A DNA stretch of 64,000 nt from Trichoplax sp. H2 (Eukaryota; Placozoa; Uniplacotomia; Trichoplacea): the NCBI GenBank assembly GCA_003344405.1, contig NOWV01000003.1:930001-994000 (forward strand), read 5' to 3'. The translations under genes were made by a program, and so were the position numbers. Positions 39,601 through 52,001 of the stretch are shown piece by piece. Positions within the stretch are counted from its first letter, which is position 1. The number at the start of each line of letters is the position of its first letter. Below the pieces are notes generated by a model. That model was not told the origin of the DNA. It searched no databases and saw only the letters and a list, made by a program, of their open reading frames with translations.

Positions 39601-39793
39601 GACGACAAGAAGAATACAACAGGTAAGAAAAAGCATGGCTAAAGACTGGTAAAAATGAACTATAATTTAATATTCTTTTACAGCTACTGATGCTATTTGA
39701 ATTACCCGACTTAGACTTTGTATCGGTAGCAGGATGTGGAAGCTGATCTTTTGTAACATTTTCCTCTTCTAATCATTAGGCAGCATTGTCAAG

Positions 39794-40066
39794 ATGAGTT
39801 CAACCAGTGTCAAGCACCAAAATTTTATTTCCGAACCAATGGGTGACAAACCTGTTACGGAACTTGCAGGAATTGGTGATGCTCTAGGCAGTAAACTTCA
39901 TGAAATAGGCTTCGATAAAGCTTATGTCGTCCTCGGCCAATTCTTATTATTAAAGAAGGACGAAGAATTATTCATGGAGTGGCTAAAAGATACTATCGAC
40001 GCGAACAAAAAACAAGGCGGAGACTGCGTACAGTGTTTAGTGGAATGGTGTGATGCATTTCTGTAA
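39794..40066 (+). CDS. BANF1: Barrier-to-autointegration factor
   Basis: A single coding exon encodes 90 residues (human 89). BAF is a small dimeric protein that binds double-stranded DNA without sequence specificity and also binds LEM-domain proteins and lamins. It is needed for nuclear envelope assembly after mitosis. Near-identical blocks are visible: [14 protein letters not shown], the helix-hairpin-helix [37 protein letters not shown] and the C-terminal EWCDAFL. The start codon is preceded by a probable 5'-UTR intron. The neighbour EIF1AD is transcribed in the opposite direction. Confidence 0.97.
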   Translation: MSSTSVKHQNFISEPMGDKPVTELAGIGDALGSKLHEIGFDKAYVVLGQFLLLKKDEELFMEWLKDTIDANKKQGGDCVQCLVEWCDAFL

Positions 40067-41677
40067 TAACCCTTCCATGCCGAGGTAACTAGCTACAGTA
40101 TTATAAGTAAGTAATCATAATTATCAGAGGTATCTAGAATCGCTGCTTTCGTTTTAATACCAATAATACAATACAATTGAATACAAGATACTGTACCTGA
40201 TAAAATGTTGCAAAAATCCCAACAATTATACTTCAATAGATTGACTAGCTTCATTAATTTTTGTAATTTTATTAATTTGAATGCACAGTATCTAAAAATT
40301 GATCTTCTGTAGTTGATATCACATAGTAATTATGACTGTGTACACCAGAGGTAAAAAAAACCCTAAACTATCTATCGAATACTACGTCATGCTAAGAATT
40401 GACTTTCTTATATTCCCTAGGAAACTGCAAAACCTAGCAACAATCGCGTTTTACAACTAGATTCCAATTGGTTTTCATAACTGCCTTAATTAACCACTTA
40501 ATGTTATCGTGATAATGTATTAAATGAGCTATGGTTATATTTTAACGATGTAAACAAAGGTTTAATGGTCTGGGTCACAGTTAATCAATCACTCGTGAAT
40601 GTATGCGATATTGAAAAATGATGACGCTGCGTTAGTTAACTTTATAAGAACATTTGATGGTTTCAATCTGTGACTTCCTTGTCTGACTATAGGACACGTA
40701 ATACGTTTTCTTGTGCTACCATTTCTTTGATTGAACACTTTTCATACTTTACGGGTGTGTTGAAACACGAGTACAATATACGTAGCAGTTTGAGATTGCA
40801 ATAGCGTTCTATTAGTTTTCACCTATAGTACCTACGATTATATTATTATAAATACGTATTTTAGCTTTCTTGTATGGGTCTCAACTTGTATTGGAATAAA
40901 AACTTTTAAAATCTTTTTGACAAAATTGATTTTAAATTACTTTGTTGTAGTGTAGGTACTATTGCTATTCCGATGTATGTTAAAGAATGAATGATTAACT
41001 TATTAAAATTGTTACCTGAATTTTTAATAATAATATAGTATAAAGTAGCACCGTTACGGCAAAAAGACGTACGAAAGATTTTCGGAAGTAGAGTACTATG
41101 TTGTACCATAATTTTAAATCAAATTTAAAACTCCAATTTAAACCGTACGATTTTTATTATCCTACCACAATTTAAAGGTAATATGGAAAGAAAATATATG
41201 TAAAGATGTTACCGATATTATCAATTTAGTCAAGGCGATTGAAAGAAGTTTTTACAAACAGCTGTTCATTGCATAATTCAAAGTTAGAAGCTCTTAATGA
41301 CAGCGTATTAATTAATTGATAAACAATCATTTTTTATAAGTAAAAATGGTATCCATTAACACCTAGCTAAAGAAAAGTCGTTTAGTAATGTAATGATTCC
41401 GTTCTAGCTTCTAGATCAAATTGTTCATACGTTCGGTAATTACTAATACTCTTAGAATGAATGTGCATTAACAACGTAAATTGTTATATTATCGCATATA
41501 CAGTATTATATACGAACAATATATATAAGTATATACAGCGCAGTGTGCGTCAGTTCTACTTTCTGTAGGCATCAGACAGAGATCAATGACCAGAAATAAA
41601 TTCTAAAAAATATCCAGGGAGGTAGCCTACCATATCTCGGAGAAGATGAAAGAAGCATATATTCAATTTTGATTGCC
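40067..41677. other. Tail-to-tail gap between BANF1 and BRMS1L
   Basis: AT-rich DNA of 1.6 kb without recognisable exons. GTACT clusters are absent, with only isolated words such as ctacagtatt. The minus-strand open frame 40906-41109 has no domain. Confidence 0.6.
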
Positions 41678-44600
41678 TCAGTGTGAAAGAATAAATTTTC
41701 CATTCTGAAGTTGTCTTATATAAACCCTTATTTTACTACCGTCTTCTTTCCCAAGCCAGACTTCGCTAGTGTTAATTGAGCAAATGATAGCTCTAATATG
41801 ATGATGAGGTATAATTAAAAATTAATAACAGACATTAATTACAGAGTTTTACGCTAATAATCAATCGTTTGTAAAAAGCAAGGATCTGCAAATAACCTGA
41901 TTTTAGTTCTTTTGTCGTCTAATGTTACCTGTCCACCTTTAAGTAACCTGATTAAATAGATGTAAAAAGAGTCAGGAAATACTGTTCAAATGGTACACGT
42001 CTCAAACATAAGAACACTGATACTTAAGTAGCAGTTAACAATTAAGTTACATAATAAAAATAGCAATCATTCCAGCAACAAACCATTTAACTAAATATAA
42101 TAAGTACACAGTTAAATTTTATTATTTTCGCTATTGGGTGGGACTGTGGTGCGATAATGAATCGGTACTTTGGGATAAGATGAATAGACTTACGTCTGCC
42201 CTTCATAAATTAATTTACCATCTTCGAATCTGGCATTATAACGATGATCATCACCATGGTAAGAATCTAATATCAAATAACTGATTTAATATTGTGGGCG
42301 TATCGTGTAATGTGCATGATACGATATTACTGTAAATTACTGTAATATTCTAATATCATCATAATTTTAGAATTAAAATCACAAAAAGCTTACGATCAGA
42401 TCTTCTTCTGGCAGCGATTCCCCTTGCCTATAAAACAGAATATTTTGAATAATTAATTGGATATTTAAATAATGAAAGAATGATATTCCGAGAGCTAATT
42501 ATCTATAATAAATTTAAGATTTACTTTTCGTAAAGTCGTCCAATCCTCTAGAATATCGACTTCACGCAGCATATAGACAATATAAGGACTTGAGATTTGT
42601 TAAAGAAGATACTTAGAAATGACAGTAATATTTTCATATATCGTTAAAGAATTCGGTAAATAGCAACAACTCAAAGCATAGAAGTGAATGAGGATATCAG
42701 ACACAGTTACAGGTTTCTTGCGCTTCTGTGGGTACAACAATCCATCAGTGCTATCACGTTTGCGACTTCCTTTCATTGAGGTATTATCAGAACTTTTATA
42801 CCAGAGTTCTGCAAAAGATGCCATAAAAAGGTATGATATTACTCTACAGAGCAAGGTAAATCTGCCAATAAGATGTAATGGCAAAATAAAATTACAAACG
42901 CTCCTTACCTGATGACAAATCAACACAGTTGCGATCTTCTTCAAGTTTACGAACTTTTTCTTCATATTCAGCGCACATTGACTCTAACAATGCTCTTTTT
43001 TCGCTCTATTTATAAATCAAATAAATCAAGTAGAATAGTAACTGATTATTAATAAAGTAATTACTGTTATTACTGTCTGATCTAGAGTAAAATGTCGATA
43101 AAATGTAAAGTACGTTAGCAATGTGGTATACTGCTCCATGATTAATTAGAATTCTTAACTATTAACCTCAAAATGTTGCTGTGAAGCGATTTTTTCAGCT
43201 TCGAATATGGTTGTTATAATTTGAGCCTATAACAAAGATTAGAGTTTTACTACGTAAGAATTTACCAATTGCGTAGGATCTTATTTGCAATATTTAAATA
43301 ACATACCTTACAGTCTCTAATTAATTCTAAATGATTACGTAAATAAAATAATTAATAGATTGAATAAAGATCGATAATATCACTTGAAACATTGCATCGC
43401 TTACCAGACACACTGTTACGCTTTTTACAATGATCCTCGATTTCCGCTCTAGATGCAATATACTCTTCCGCGGTTTCTAATTAAGGGTTAAGTTATAGTT
43501 GTTATAATTACTGAAAGAGCTTAATATGATATAGGTTATACTACACAGACATCATCTTGAATTCTATACAAAGACAATTTCAGCATTGATACTAGTTGAA
43601 ACAAGGTACTACAGTAATTTTTTTATTTCAACTAGACTATCTACCCAATGGATAGTGACATAATATATGGCTGCTTGCAAGCAAATGTATATTAATACGG
43701 ATAAATAAGTTACAAGATTTATAGCACTGCACAAAAATTACTTGGTCGAGGCATAATCTGGAGTTACTAAGGGGTTTACGGACAAATTTTTGCCTAGCAT
43801 CTACTTAAAGTATAATCCGATCGTTTTAGGCTTTCGTAGGAGTTCTTAGTATCATTGACGTAGCTTAAATTGTAGCATAAATGCAAAAAAAATGTAGCAG
43901 CGTATTTCTCAGGATTGTATAAAAATAATAATAAATGATTGATTGTTCGCTACAGTATAGGCCAGGGCCCTAACTTTCAGTGAGTAAATTAAGAAGGATA
44001 TTCTTGACAATAAACACGCATATTTCACTACTACATAATGATGTCAGCAACACAATAGGTCATTTATCTAGCATCTTCAGATTAGCTACTGATTTACTCT
44101 ACGAGATATATCAAAGAAATTCACACCTTTAGAAGGAGTAAAAATTGTCTGTATACAAAGTACAGCAATATTAGTATAACTTTTAAAATTAATAACTATC
44201 ATTGTAAGTAGTCGAATACAGACAGAATCCTGCTAATTAATATGAAATGGAATATCAATTATTTACGCAAGTACCATATCGATTTTATAGAATATTACAG
44301 TAAATTCATAGTAATTCACGATTTTTGGAGTGTTTTCAACTTGCATATTTTAATACAAATTTTGTGAGGTACTCTACAGTTGGCACTATAAAGAATGATA
44401 CCGTGGGTAAGGAAGTGAAGGTAGTCCATACTACATCATTAAACCGCAATATACTATATATCCAGAAGCGATGCATAGACTCGGAAAAATCCGCGTATTT
44501 TGAAGATTAAATCCCATTTATTTCAGAACGTAGCTTTCTCGATTTTATATCTGTGGTTCGGATAAATACTGTATAGTAAATGATAGTATACAACCTTTAC

Positions 44601-45992
44601 CTCTTGTGCACGCGCACGTATATTAATTACTCCGAATCTATTATGCAAAAGTGTAAGCGTAAATAATTGCAGCTTATTGAAATAACGCAGCCACTGCGTT
44701 CAAGAGGCAATGAGTACTGTATATAGTATACATTAAGGCAGAAGGGTAACAGCAGCATGTATACTACAAGAACTAGGTAATTTTAGAGGTTGTACAACAA
44801 ATATTATACACGTACGCGCATATGGGGTATGTGTATAAATATCTGTAATGCATGCAACTGTCGTGAGCAGATAGATTACTGCCAAATATCTAATGAAAGT
44901 GGACGAGATTGTTACGAATACTACACTTTTCAATCTGTGATCTGTAGTTTAGTCTACTGGAATTCACTGGTAGTAGGCTATATCATTTAACATTGCGATT
45001 AGCTAAGTAAAAAAATGTAGAATTGTACCGTTTTTGATTTCCTCCGCTTTCTGATTCAATTCATTTAATCTTTCTTGAAAGAATCTATAAGATGATGAAA
45101 GATAATTTATGTTAGTTATGACAGACTGTCCAAAAAAAATATCTTACCCGATAGGACGATTGCATTTCAAAAATTAAATGACGCAACACAGTAATCATAT
45201 CTAGCTGAAAACAACTGCAGCAAAGTGTGAAGAATAATCCTAAATAATCATGGTAGCGGTTGGAGAATTATTTCTAAATATGATACAGTATCGTATATCA
45301 ATATCGTAGTTGCGATAACTATCTGATCACAATCAAAATAAAATATGTTTCATAATTAAGTACTGCAAATGTATAAAATATACCTGTCCTTGATCTCGAT
45401 AAATTTTTTTTCTAAAACCGACATATCTTGTAAGCATTCATCCTTTCTTCTTTCATTAGCTTCTTCATCGACTGAAAGAGAATGTAACAAACCGTGTGAC
45501 ATAGTATGGCAAGCCTTAACCACACATCTCATGGTATTTTATAAAAGCAATTATTATTTACTGCATTTTTAAACTTAATAGTAGATGGGTTGTTATTTGA
45601 AGTGTACTGCGACAGATCAATATTGTAAGTCAAAATCTGTAATCAGCATCTTGTTCAAGCCCTTATTGCTACAACTACTGGAATGAAATTATACAATCTA
45701 TGGTTAAAATGAATCATGTAAAGATGTAGTAATACAAAATGTCGTATCATGTCTACAGCTTGTATCTCAAAGCTCAACTAAGACGTACTGTCCCTAGAAT
45801 AGTACGTTAGTTCAAGTCTTGCACTTTACCTTGATCATCGCTATCCTCAGTTTCGGCTTCTTCATCTTCATCCCCTTCTTCATCTTCTTCGCATTCTTCT
45901 TCTTCCTGTACTACTTTCTTTTCGTCTTTAAGATTCTTCTCGCTAGTATCCGTAGAATTAGCAGTAGTTTTATTTTGTAAAGACGGCATCAT
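41678..45992 (-). CDS. BRMS1L: BRMS1-like SIN3/HDAC complex subunit
   Basis: Members of this Sds3-like family are subunits of the SIN3-HDAC co-repressor. Thirteen exons on the minus strand: 45992-45830, 45471-45384, 45084-45029, 43476-43405, 43326-43307, 43226-43167, 43005-42909, 42808-42698, 42589-42525, 42427-42394, 42266-42194, 41947-41897 and 41792-41678. They sum to 334 residues (human BRMS1L 323). An acidic N-terminus leads into the coiled coil [17 protein letters not shown], then EERLNELNQ-like heptads, [56 protein letters not shown], and the C-terminal [20 protein letters not shown]. One exon is only 20 nt. The intron 42697-42590 begins with ATATCCT and seems to be U12-type with AT-AA ends. 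BRMS1 and BRMS1L are not separable here. Confidence 0.92.
42590..42697 (-). other. Probable U12-type intron with AT-AA ends (BRMS1L intron 8)
   Basis: Read on the minus strand, the 5' end is ATATCCTCAT, matching the U12 AT-class donor ATATCCT. A branch-site match TTCTTTAAC (consensus TTCCTTRAY) lies at 42607-42599. Ending the intron after CTCAA, 10 nt after the branch adenosine, keeps the frame and restores the conserved VSGPYIVYML. No GT donor in the exon end gives a compatible phase. Confidence 0.65.
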
Positions 45993-47928
45993 GCGTCTAA
46001 TTCCGATCTAACGATGCTAATAATTTGGCTGCTCTGCTATTTGCTCAATCTTTTTCCTGCTTCTGCGTCGGTATAAATGTTAAAAACATTTGTTATTGCA
46101 GTGCATAACGTCTAGGCGGTACAGTACGCATGCACCGTACAAGGGTACCGCTTCCGAAACGAAACCGTCTCTGAGCTTCTCCTACTGATGTGCATTGGAC
46201 AGACACACTCACGGTGGTGGTGGTGTTCAAACAGGCATTTCGCACTAGGAGATTGACTACAAAAAAAATCTCCATGCTGTATGGTGCAGTGTGCTCGGCA
46301 CGTGCTGACGTACGGCTGCCGGGTTGCGTGCAGTACATACTGTACAGTCCAATGTACTGTACACTGTACACTTTACATTTACTGTGCTGTACTGTACACT
46401 GTACTGTACACGAGTTGGAGGTGAAACCATAGTCCATAGGGTATGTCCAAGTGTCCGTTGTCCAAGTCTCCTTCTAGTGGTCCATGTATTGGGTTATGGT
46501 TTTACAGTATTTGTATGACATACTGTACAGTATACAGTACATTAAAAAAGCTGTCAAAGTAAAATCATCAAGGTGACTAAAATATTATGCGGGATTTCAT
46601 TTAATTAAAATGATCAGCAAAACAGTCAAGTCTAATCAAATAAAACATGCTCGTGCATAGCTGTGTTTTCACCGTACAGTACAGTGAAGGTGCATCAAGG
46701 AGTGCAGTAGGTTGAAGAAGACCAGGATCCTTCTTGTTCTAACGTTATAAGTACCTGCGTTGCCTTAGTTTATTACAAGTTATGCGAAAAGTTTGGAAAG
46801 GGACATTGAAGAAACGTTTTTAGATTCAGATAGATTTACAATATAGTGCACTATACTTCAGATCACTGCTACTGTATACTGTACAGTACCATGTATCGTC
46901 GTATACGTTCGCTTCCTAGCGAGCGGATTCAGGCTAGTATATGTAAATAAAAGTCATCATATTGTATTCTTGGACACATACATAGCAAGAAAATACTCAA
47001 GAAAATTCAGTCCACGTTACTAACTTTAAAAGAAAGAGCAAATTATTCGGAATTGTTAGCTGCAGTTAGCTAGTGGAACACCGAGAGCATTTGCCATCAG
47101 ACTCTTCCAAAATAGTATTACACTGTAAATAGTCGTCTAAGTCTAAAATCTGTCCGCCCCTTTATTGGATAATAAAAAAGTTGCACTTTCGCCCATGATT
47201 TGCGGCGAATCAACTGCAAGATACCTTATGAGTGGACAGTAGGTAGGCATGACGGGGTAGGGTACGAGAATGCTCATTAATGCTCATTGCTGATAGACAA
47301 AGTTCAGCCAGAGGAGCCAGCATGGCAAGAAGCTGCAGCTATACATTATAACTACGATTTCTCTATTTGTCACATACTGTACAAAACGTTAGTGCTGCCA
47401 AAATTTGCATAGCAAGTCCACCAGCACGATCTCATTCTTATACCACCTTTTAACCTTAAAGGGTATTTTATAAGCTTGCTAATATTCAAAATGAAAAAGT
47501 CTATACATAAACGTTAGTCGTATACACGTATAATAATTCATTTTTATGTCAAGTATGGCACTTGCAAGGGTATAACCAAGGTAGAAGAAAAGAATCTTTG
47601 TTTTGCTAGTATTTATTCTCCTATGCAACATCGTAGATGGATACAGTATGCTAATAGAAATGTACAGTATACTACAGTATGCTTGTATGTTTAAGGAATG
47701 AATGACATAGTACTAGTTACTATGGTAAGAGTGTAGGCTGTTAGTTATACTATTAGACAACTAAAGCCAACGATATTGACAGTAGTGTACCTACTATTTA
47801 CGGCCCCAATGCTGTAGCTATACTGAATGATAGGATAGAAAGAGTCCATAAAAATTGATTCAATTTGAATGAATATTCAGTACGCATTCATTTATAAACT
47901 ATAAATTGATATCTGCATAGGTAAGAAA
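45993..47928. promoter_or_regulatory. Head-to-head gap between BRMS1L and NDH-2
   Basis: A 1.9-kb divergent gap with GTACT palindrome clusters at about 46320-46560 and further words up to about 46890. Overlapping open frames at 46093-46518 on both strands are repeat-derived and not called. No exon was found. Confidence 0.6.
46320..46560. repeat. GTACT/AGTAC palindromic pentamer cluster
   Basis: Repeated tactgtacactgtac and cagtatacagtac words lie within about 240 bp, near the 5' end of BRMS1L. Confidence 0.75.
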
Positions 47929-50833
47929 ATGTTGGCACTTAGAAGAACTAGTGCAAAGATCTCCAATCTTAACAGTAATTTCACTCATCAACTTCGAAGC
48001 TATGCATCATCGAGACAACAACTAGTGATATTAGGCACTGGATGGGGCGGCTTTGCCCTATTAAAAAATATCGATAAGAGAAAGTATGATGTGGTGGTTG
48101 TTAGCCCACGAAATCATTTCTTATTTACACCCTTATTGCCGAGTACAACTGTTGGAACATTAGAATTTCGTAGTATTATTGATCCTATTCGAAATCATGG
48201 CTTTCGTGATGAGAAACATTTTCACTTAGCAGAAGCAGAAGATATCGAATTCAAAAGAAAAATAATATCATGCCGCTCCGCCTTGCAACCTTCACTTACC
48301 TACGAATTAAAGTATAATAAATTAGCTATCTGTGTAGGCGCTGTACCGAACACATTTGGAGTGCCTGGAGTGTATGAACATGCCTATTTCCTCAAGGTTT
48401 GCAAAATACGATACTACGAAATGCAATGGAATTCTTACTGTATACTATACCGTTATTGCAATTAACACTACAAAATAACCTCCTTTCTACGGTAGTAAAG
48501 TTATGGTTAATATCGGTTAATGGGTAGCATCGGTGTTATCCACTAATTCTCCTGGATGGGATCGGCATTAGCTAGAACAGTTCCATACATGCAAAAAATA
48601 CAGATTACGTATCCGATACGAGTATAGTAATACTTTGTGATCAACTCTAGTTGCATAAAATGCCCAGTGTGTAGTACTCGTATTTCCTCTCATCATTTAC
48701 GTATTTAATTAATGAACTAATTAATTTGTACTTCCATATCATGTTACTATCTCATAGTATCGCCCAACTACAGTGCTTGCTTACTCATATACGCATAAAA
48801 TAGTAATTAAGCATTCTTGTATAGGAAATAGCCGATGCTCGAGCAATTCGTCATCGTATCCTGCGCAACTTTGAGCTCAGTACAGAAAGCGTAATTAAAG
48901 ATGGAGATCGTAAGCGTTTATTACACACTGTTATTGTTGGTGGTGGCCCAACTGGAGTAGAATTTGGAGCTGAATTGTATGACTTTATTATACAGGTAAA
49001 CGTCACTACTTTTGCTACTCCCGCTGTAAATTATACTTACTGAATTTGCAGTATGACGATTTCCGATAACGCATTTTACTTACACTTCTACTCGAATGCT
49101 AATTATTAGACGTTATTAGAAGCTTTTATATAAACTAGTAAAGTTTACCCCTTCTAAGCTTCACTATGATAATCCCAGGACGTCGCTAAAATCTTTCCCA
49201 GTTTGCAAAATATGGTCCATGTCACGCTCGTGGAATCAAGAGAAATATTACCATCATTTGATGATCGATTAAGAGCTCATGCCGAAAAAAAAATTGGTAA
49301 ACGTGAGAGAATGAAGTTATTAAGAGGAACTGTTGCTGGTAAGGTGTTAACGGTGTAAAGGATAATAGCGTAATTCATGACACGCTGCAGCAGTTAAAAC
49401 TACGCTGTTTATCAGTCATAAGCTGAATACTGACTGACCTGATCATGTTAATACTCGATATTACATGCCATTGCAATAGAGGTCAACCACGACGGCATTA
49501 AGTTAACAGACGGCACAAACATTCAGTGTGGCTTAACGGTCTGGTCTGCAGGCTTAGCACCAAGGTCTTTAATCAAAAATGAGAATGCACTATTGCTACC
49601 TCTAAGAAAATTCCGTAATTATGATCATCTGTTAATCTAGATGCTAGTATTAAAGATAAATTTAAATCTAAAAGATTGTATAATTTGTATCCAGTTTCTT
49701 TACAATAAAATGGTTTTAGAGTGTGTCAAGTGGTCTATCAAAATTAATGGTTTTTATTGATTTATTTGTATCAATGTAAAATGTTTTTGTAGAGAATTAA
49801 CTACTCGTTTGGATCTTCCTAAAACCAAACAAGGACAGGTATTTACTATACACTATTGTAATTATTATGATGTTCAGTTTCATACTGGTAAATTTTCCAT
49901 AGCAAAATGTATATTTGCAGTAGGCTTTGTCATAGGCTTTGACAGTCATGTTTATTAATTAAGCAAAATTATTGATACCAGTCATTCCGCTAGTTTATTA
50001 CCTCTAACGTATAGTACCACCGCTCATGGACCGCATACAAACTCCTTTTCTATAATAGTAAATGCCGAAAGTTTTAAAATTAATACGTACATACAAGTAT
50101 AGTGTTTGCTTTATTAATCGTGTGACAATATTAACACTATGTTAGGTCATTGTCGACAATTATCTCCATACGATAAAACAGGACGTTGAAGGTGTCTACG
50201 CTTTAGGGGACTGTTCATACCTTCAAAGTACACCCTTACCGTGTACTGCACAGGTAATTGAAGTATTTTATGCATTTGTTACTATAACTGCCAGAAGATA
50301 TGACAATATAATTAATGGAGCAATTAGGTAGTATACCTTCAAAAACAATAAATTTCATACGCCATGATCTGGCCTCAAATTTGAAATCTCAATTGCAAAG
50401 TTAATAATCACTATCATATTTAGAACAGTATCGAGATTCTTTCAATCAATATCAAATTTTGTACTGATAGGTTGCAGAAAGAGAAGGTAAGTACTTAGCA
50501 AAGGTACTAAGTAGCAGTCAGTCAGCTCCAAAGCCTTTCTTTTTTAAAAGCCTTGGTATGCTTGCATACGTTGGAGAACAAGATTCCCTAACTGATCTGC
50601 CTTATGTGAAGTGGCAAGGTCTTATACTACTAATGCTAAAGTTATTTTTCAAACTTCATTACGTAATTAGTAACGCATCTTTCTAATCTTTATCTGACAT
50701 TATAGGTTTTAAATCATGGATATTGTGGCATTTGGCATACACAACTCGTCTGGGAAGCTGGAGATTAAGAATGCAAGTTCCAATTGATTGGTTTAAGACC
50801 TTCATCTACGGCAGGGATATTTCTAGATTTTAG
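47929..50833 (+). CDS. Type II (alternative) NADH dehydrogenase
   Basis: NDH-2 oxidises NADH and reduces ubiquinone without pumping protons. Eight exons, 47929-48396, 48825-48995, 49179-49338, 49480-49564, 49793-49838, 50146-50253, 50471-50618 and 50706-50833, give 437 residues, typical for the family. The first 26 residues are basic and Ser/Thr-rich, a likely mitochondrial presequence. Two Rossmann motifs are present: FAD site LVILGTGWGGFALLK and NAD site VIVGGGPTGVEFGAEL. VYALGDCS is the FAD C-terminal motif, LPCTAQVAEREGKYLA is a quinone-side signature, and WFKTFIYGRDISRF is the amphipathic membrane-anchoring tail. No EF-hand insertion is seen. Vertebrates and most insects lack this enzyme; several early animal lineages keep it. 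The donor ending exon 4 (AG|gtcttt) was chosen by phase. Confidence 0.92.
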
Positions 50834-52001
50834 TTTTTATGCATAAATTCAAATAGTTACTTTTGAGGACTACGGTATCACTCTAAAAATACGTCACTAC
50901 TTCTATATATAAATAAGTATATGGCAAAATAACATTTTGAACAAATATAGTCTAAAAACTTATGTACTTAAATTTTTTTAAGGAATTTATTGCATTTTAC
51001 AGTCATAAAAATATGATAAAGCAATAATAATAAGATATCATAACTTAAGCCTATTAATCACCTTATTCTTATCGCTCATTTAAACAACTGAATCTATTTG
51101 TATAGATAGATTTACGATTTATCGGTTGCTATTCCTAGATATCTGCAAAATACCATATAAATCCACCCAACCATGGTAGAGTACTAATGCTATATGCATG
51201 AGTCTTAGTTGTGCACTCTGTAATAAAGTGAACTTTTCCAGTACCGTATCACACTACAATAATCAATGCTGACCACAAAAAGTGTGTGTGATGATCACAG
51301 AGAATTTCAATGTACTGCATAGCTTCTCTACTTTCGTAAAAACATGCTTGATTTATTTATCTATCTTCATGCTCTGTAGCCATACAGTTATTACCTAGGT
51401 GTACGTATACAATTACTTTCGTTATAATGTATCATTTGAATAAAATCAATGAAGGCAGAATTTAACATTCTTGGACGACCATCTCTTATAGCTCTGAGCT
51501 TTTCTTTCTATCATTTTATGACTGATAACATGCACATCCATATACTGATGTCAATTAACTACTATAGTTTATTGGATCTAACACCTAACGGACATCGTTT
51601 TCCATAAGCATTTGATAAATTTAGGTGTTTATTTCACCGTTATGTCATAAATGATCCTATTGCCCCTTCATATTAAATTTCCGAGGTAAACCGTTAATTG
51701 GTACCGAATACTTTTATATTAAATACAGTAATACTTCAATGCGAGACTAATTTAACATGTTAGTTTAACTGTTCTGTCGGAAGCTTACAAGTCCAATGGA
51801 ATGGCATGTATGCGATTAACAGCACCGATAGCGAACTTTTTAGGCAGATATATATAAATCTAATTTTATTGGTAAAGTCGTAAGATCACTTTATTACATA
51901 GTTAACAGCAAAAGACGATCGGTTATATGGCAATGGTTATACATCAATATTTATGTAATGTAGCTGAAGAATTTTTCGATTTTAACTTGAACTAAGATAT
52001 G
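50834..52001. other. Tail-to-tail gap between NDH-2 and DDX55
   Basis: A convergent gap of 1.2 kb. I see no exons and no GTACT cluster. Confidence 0.6.

Larger units (their letters stand above)
38783..39793. promoter_or_regulatory. Divergent EIF1AD/BANF1 intergenic region
   Basis: One kilobase between two start codons. Positions 39000-39600 are among the densest GTACT palindrome tracts in the window, with a short telomere-type TTAGGG tract inside (39334-39354). A probable 5'-UTR intron of BANF1 spans 39623-39779 (donor aacag|gtaaga, acceptor atcattag). Open frames at 38970-39261 are made of repeat sequence. Confidence 0.65.

Noticed and set aside
45150-45212. Exon-like minus-strand segment ([14 protein letters not shown]) inside BRMS1L intron 2.
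   Set aside because: It has splice-like borders but the wrong phase, and joining exon 2 directly to 45084-45029 reproduces the family alignment without it.
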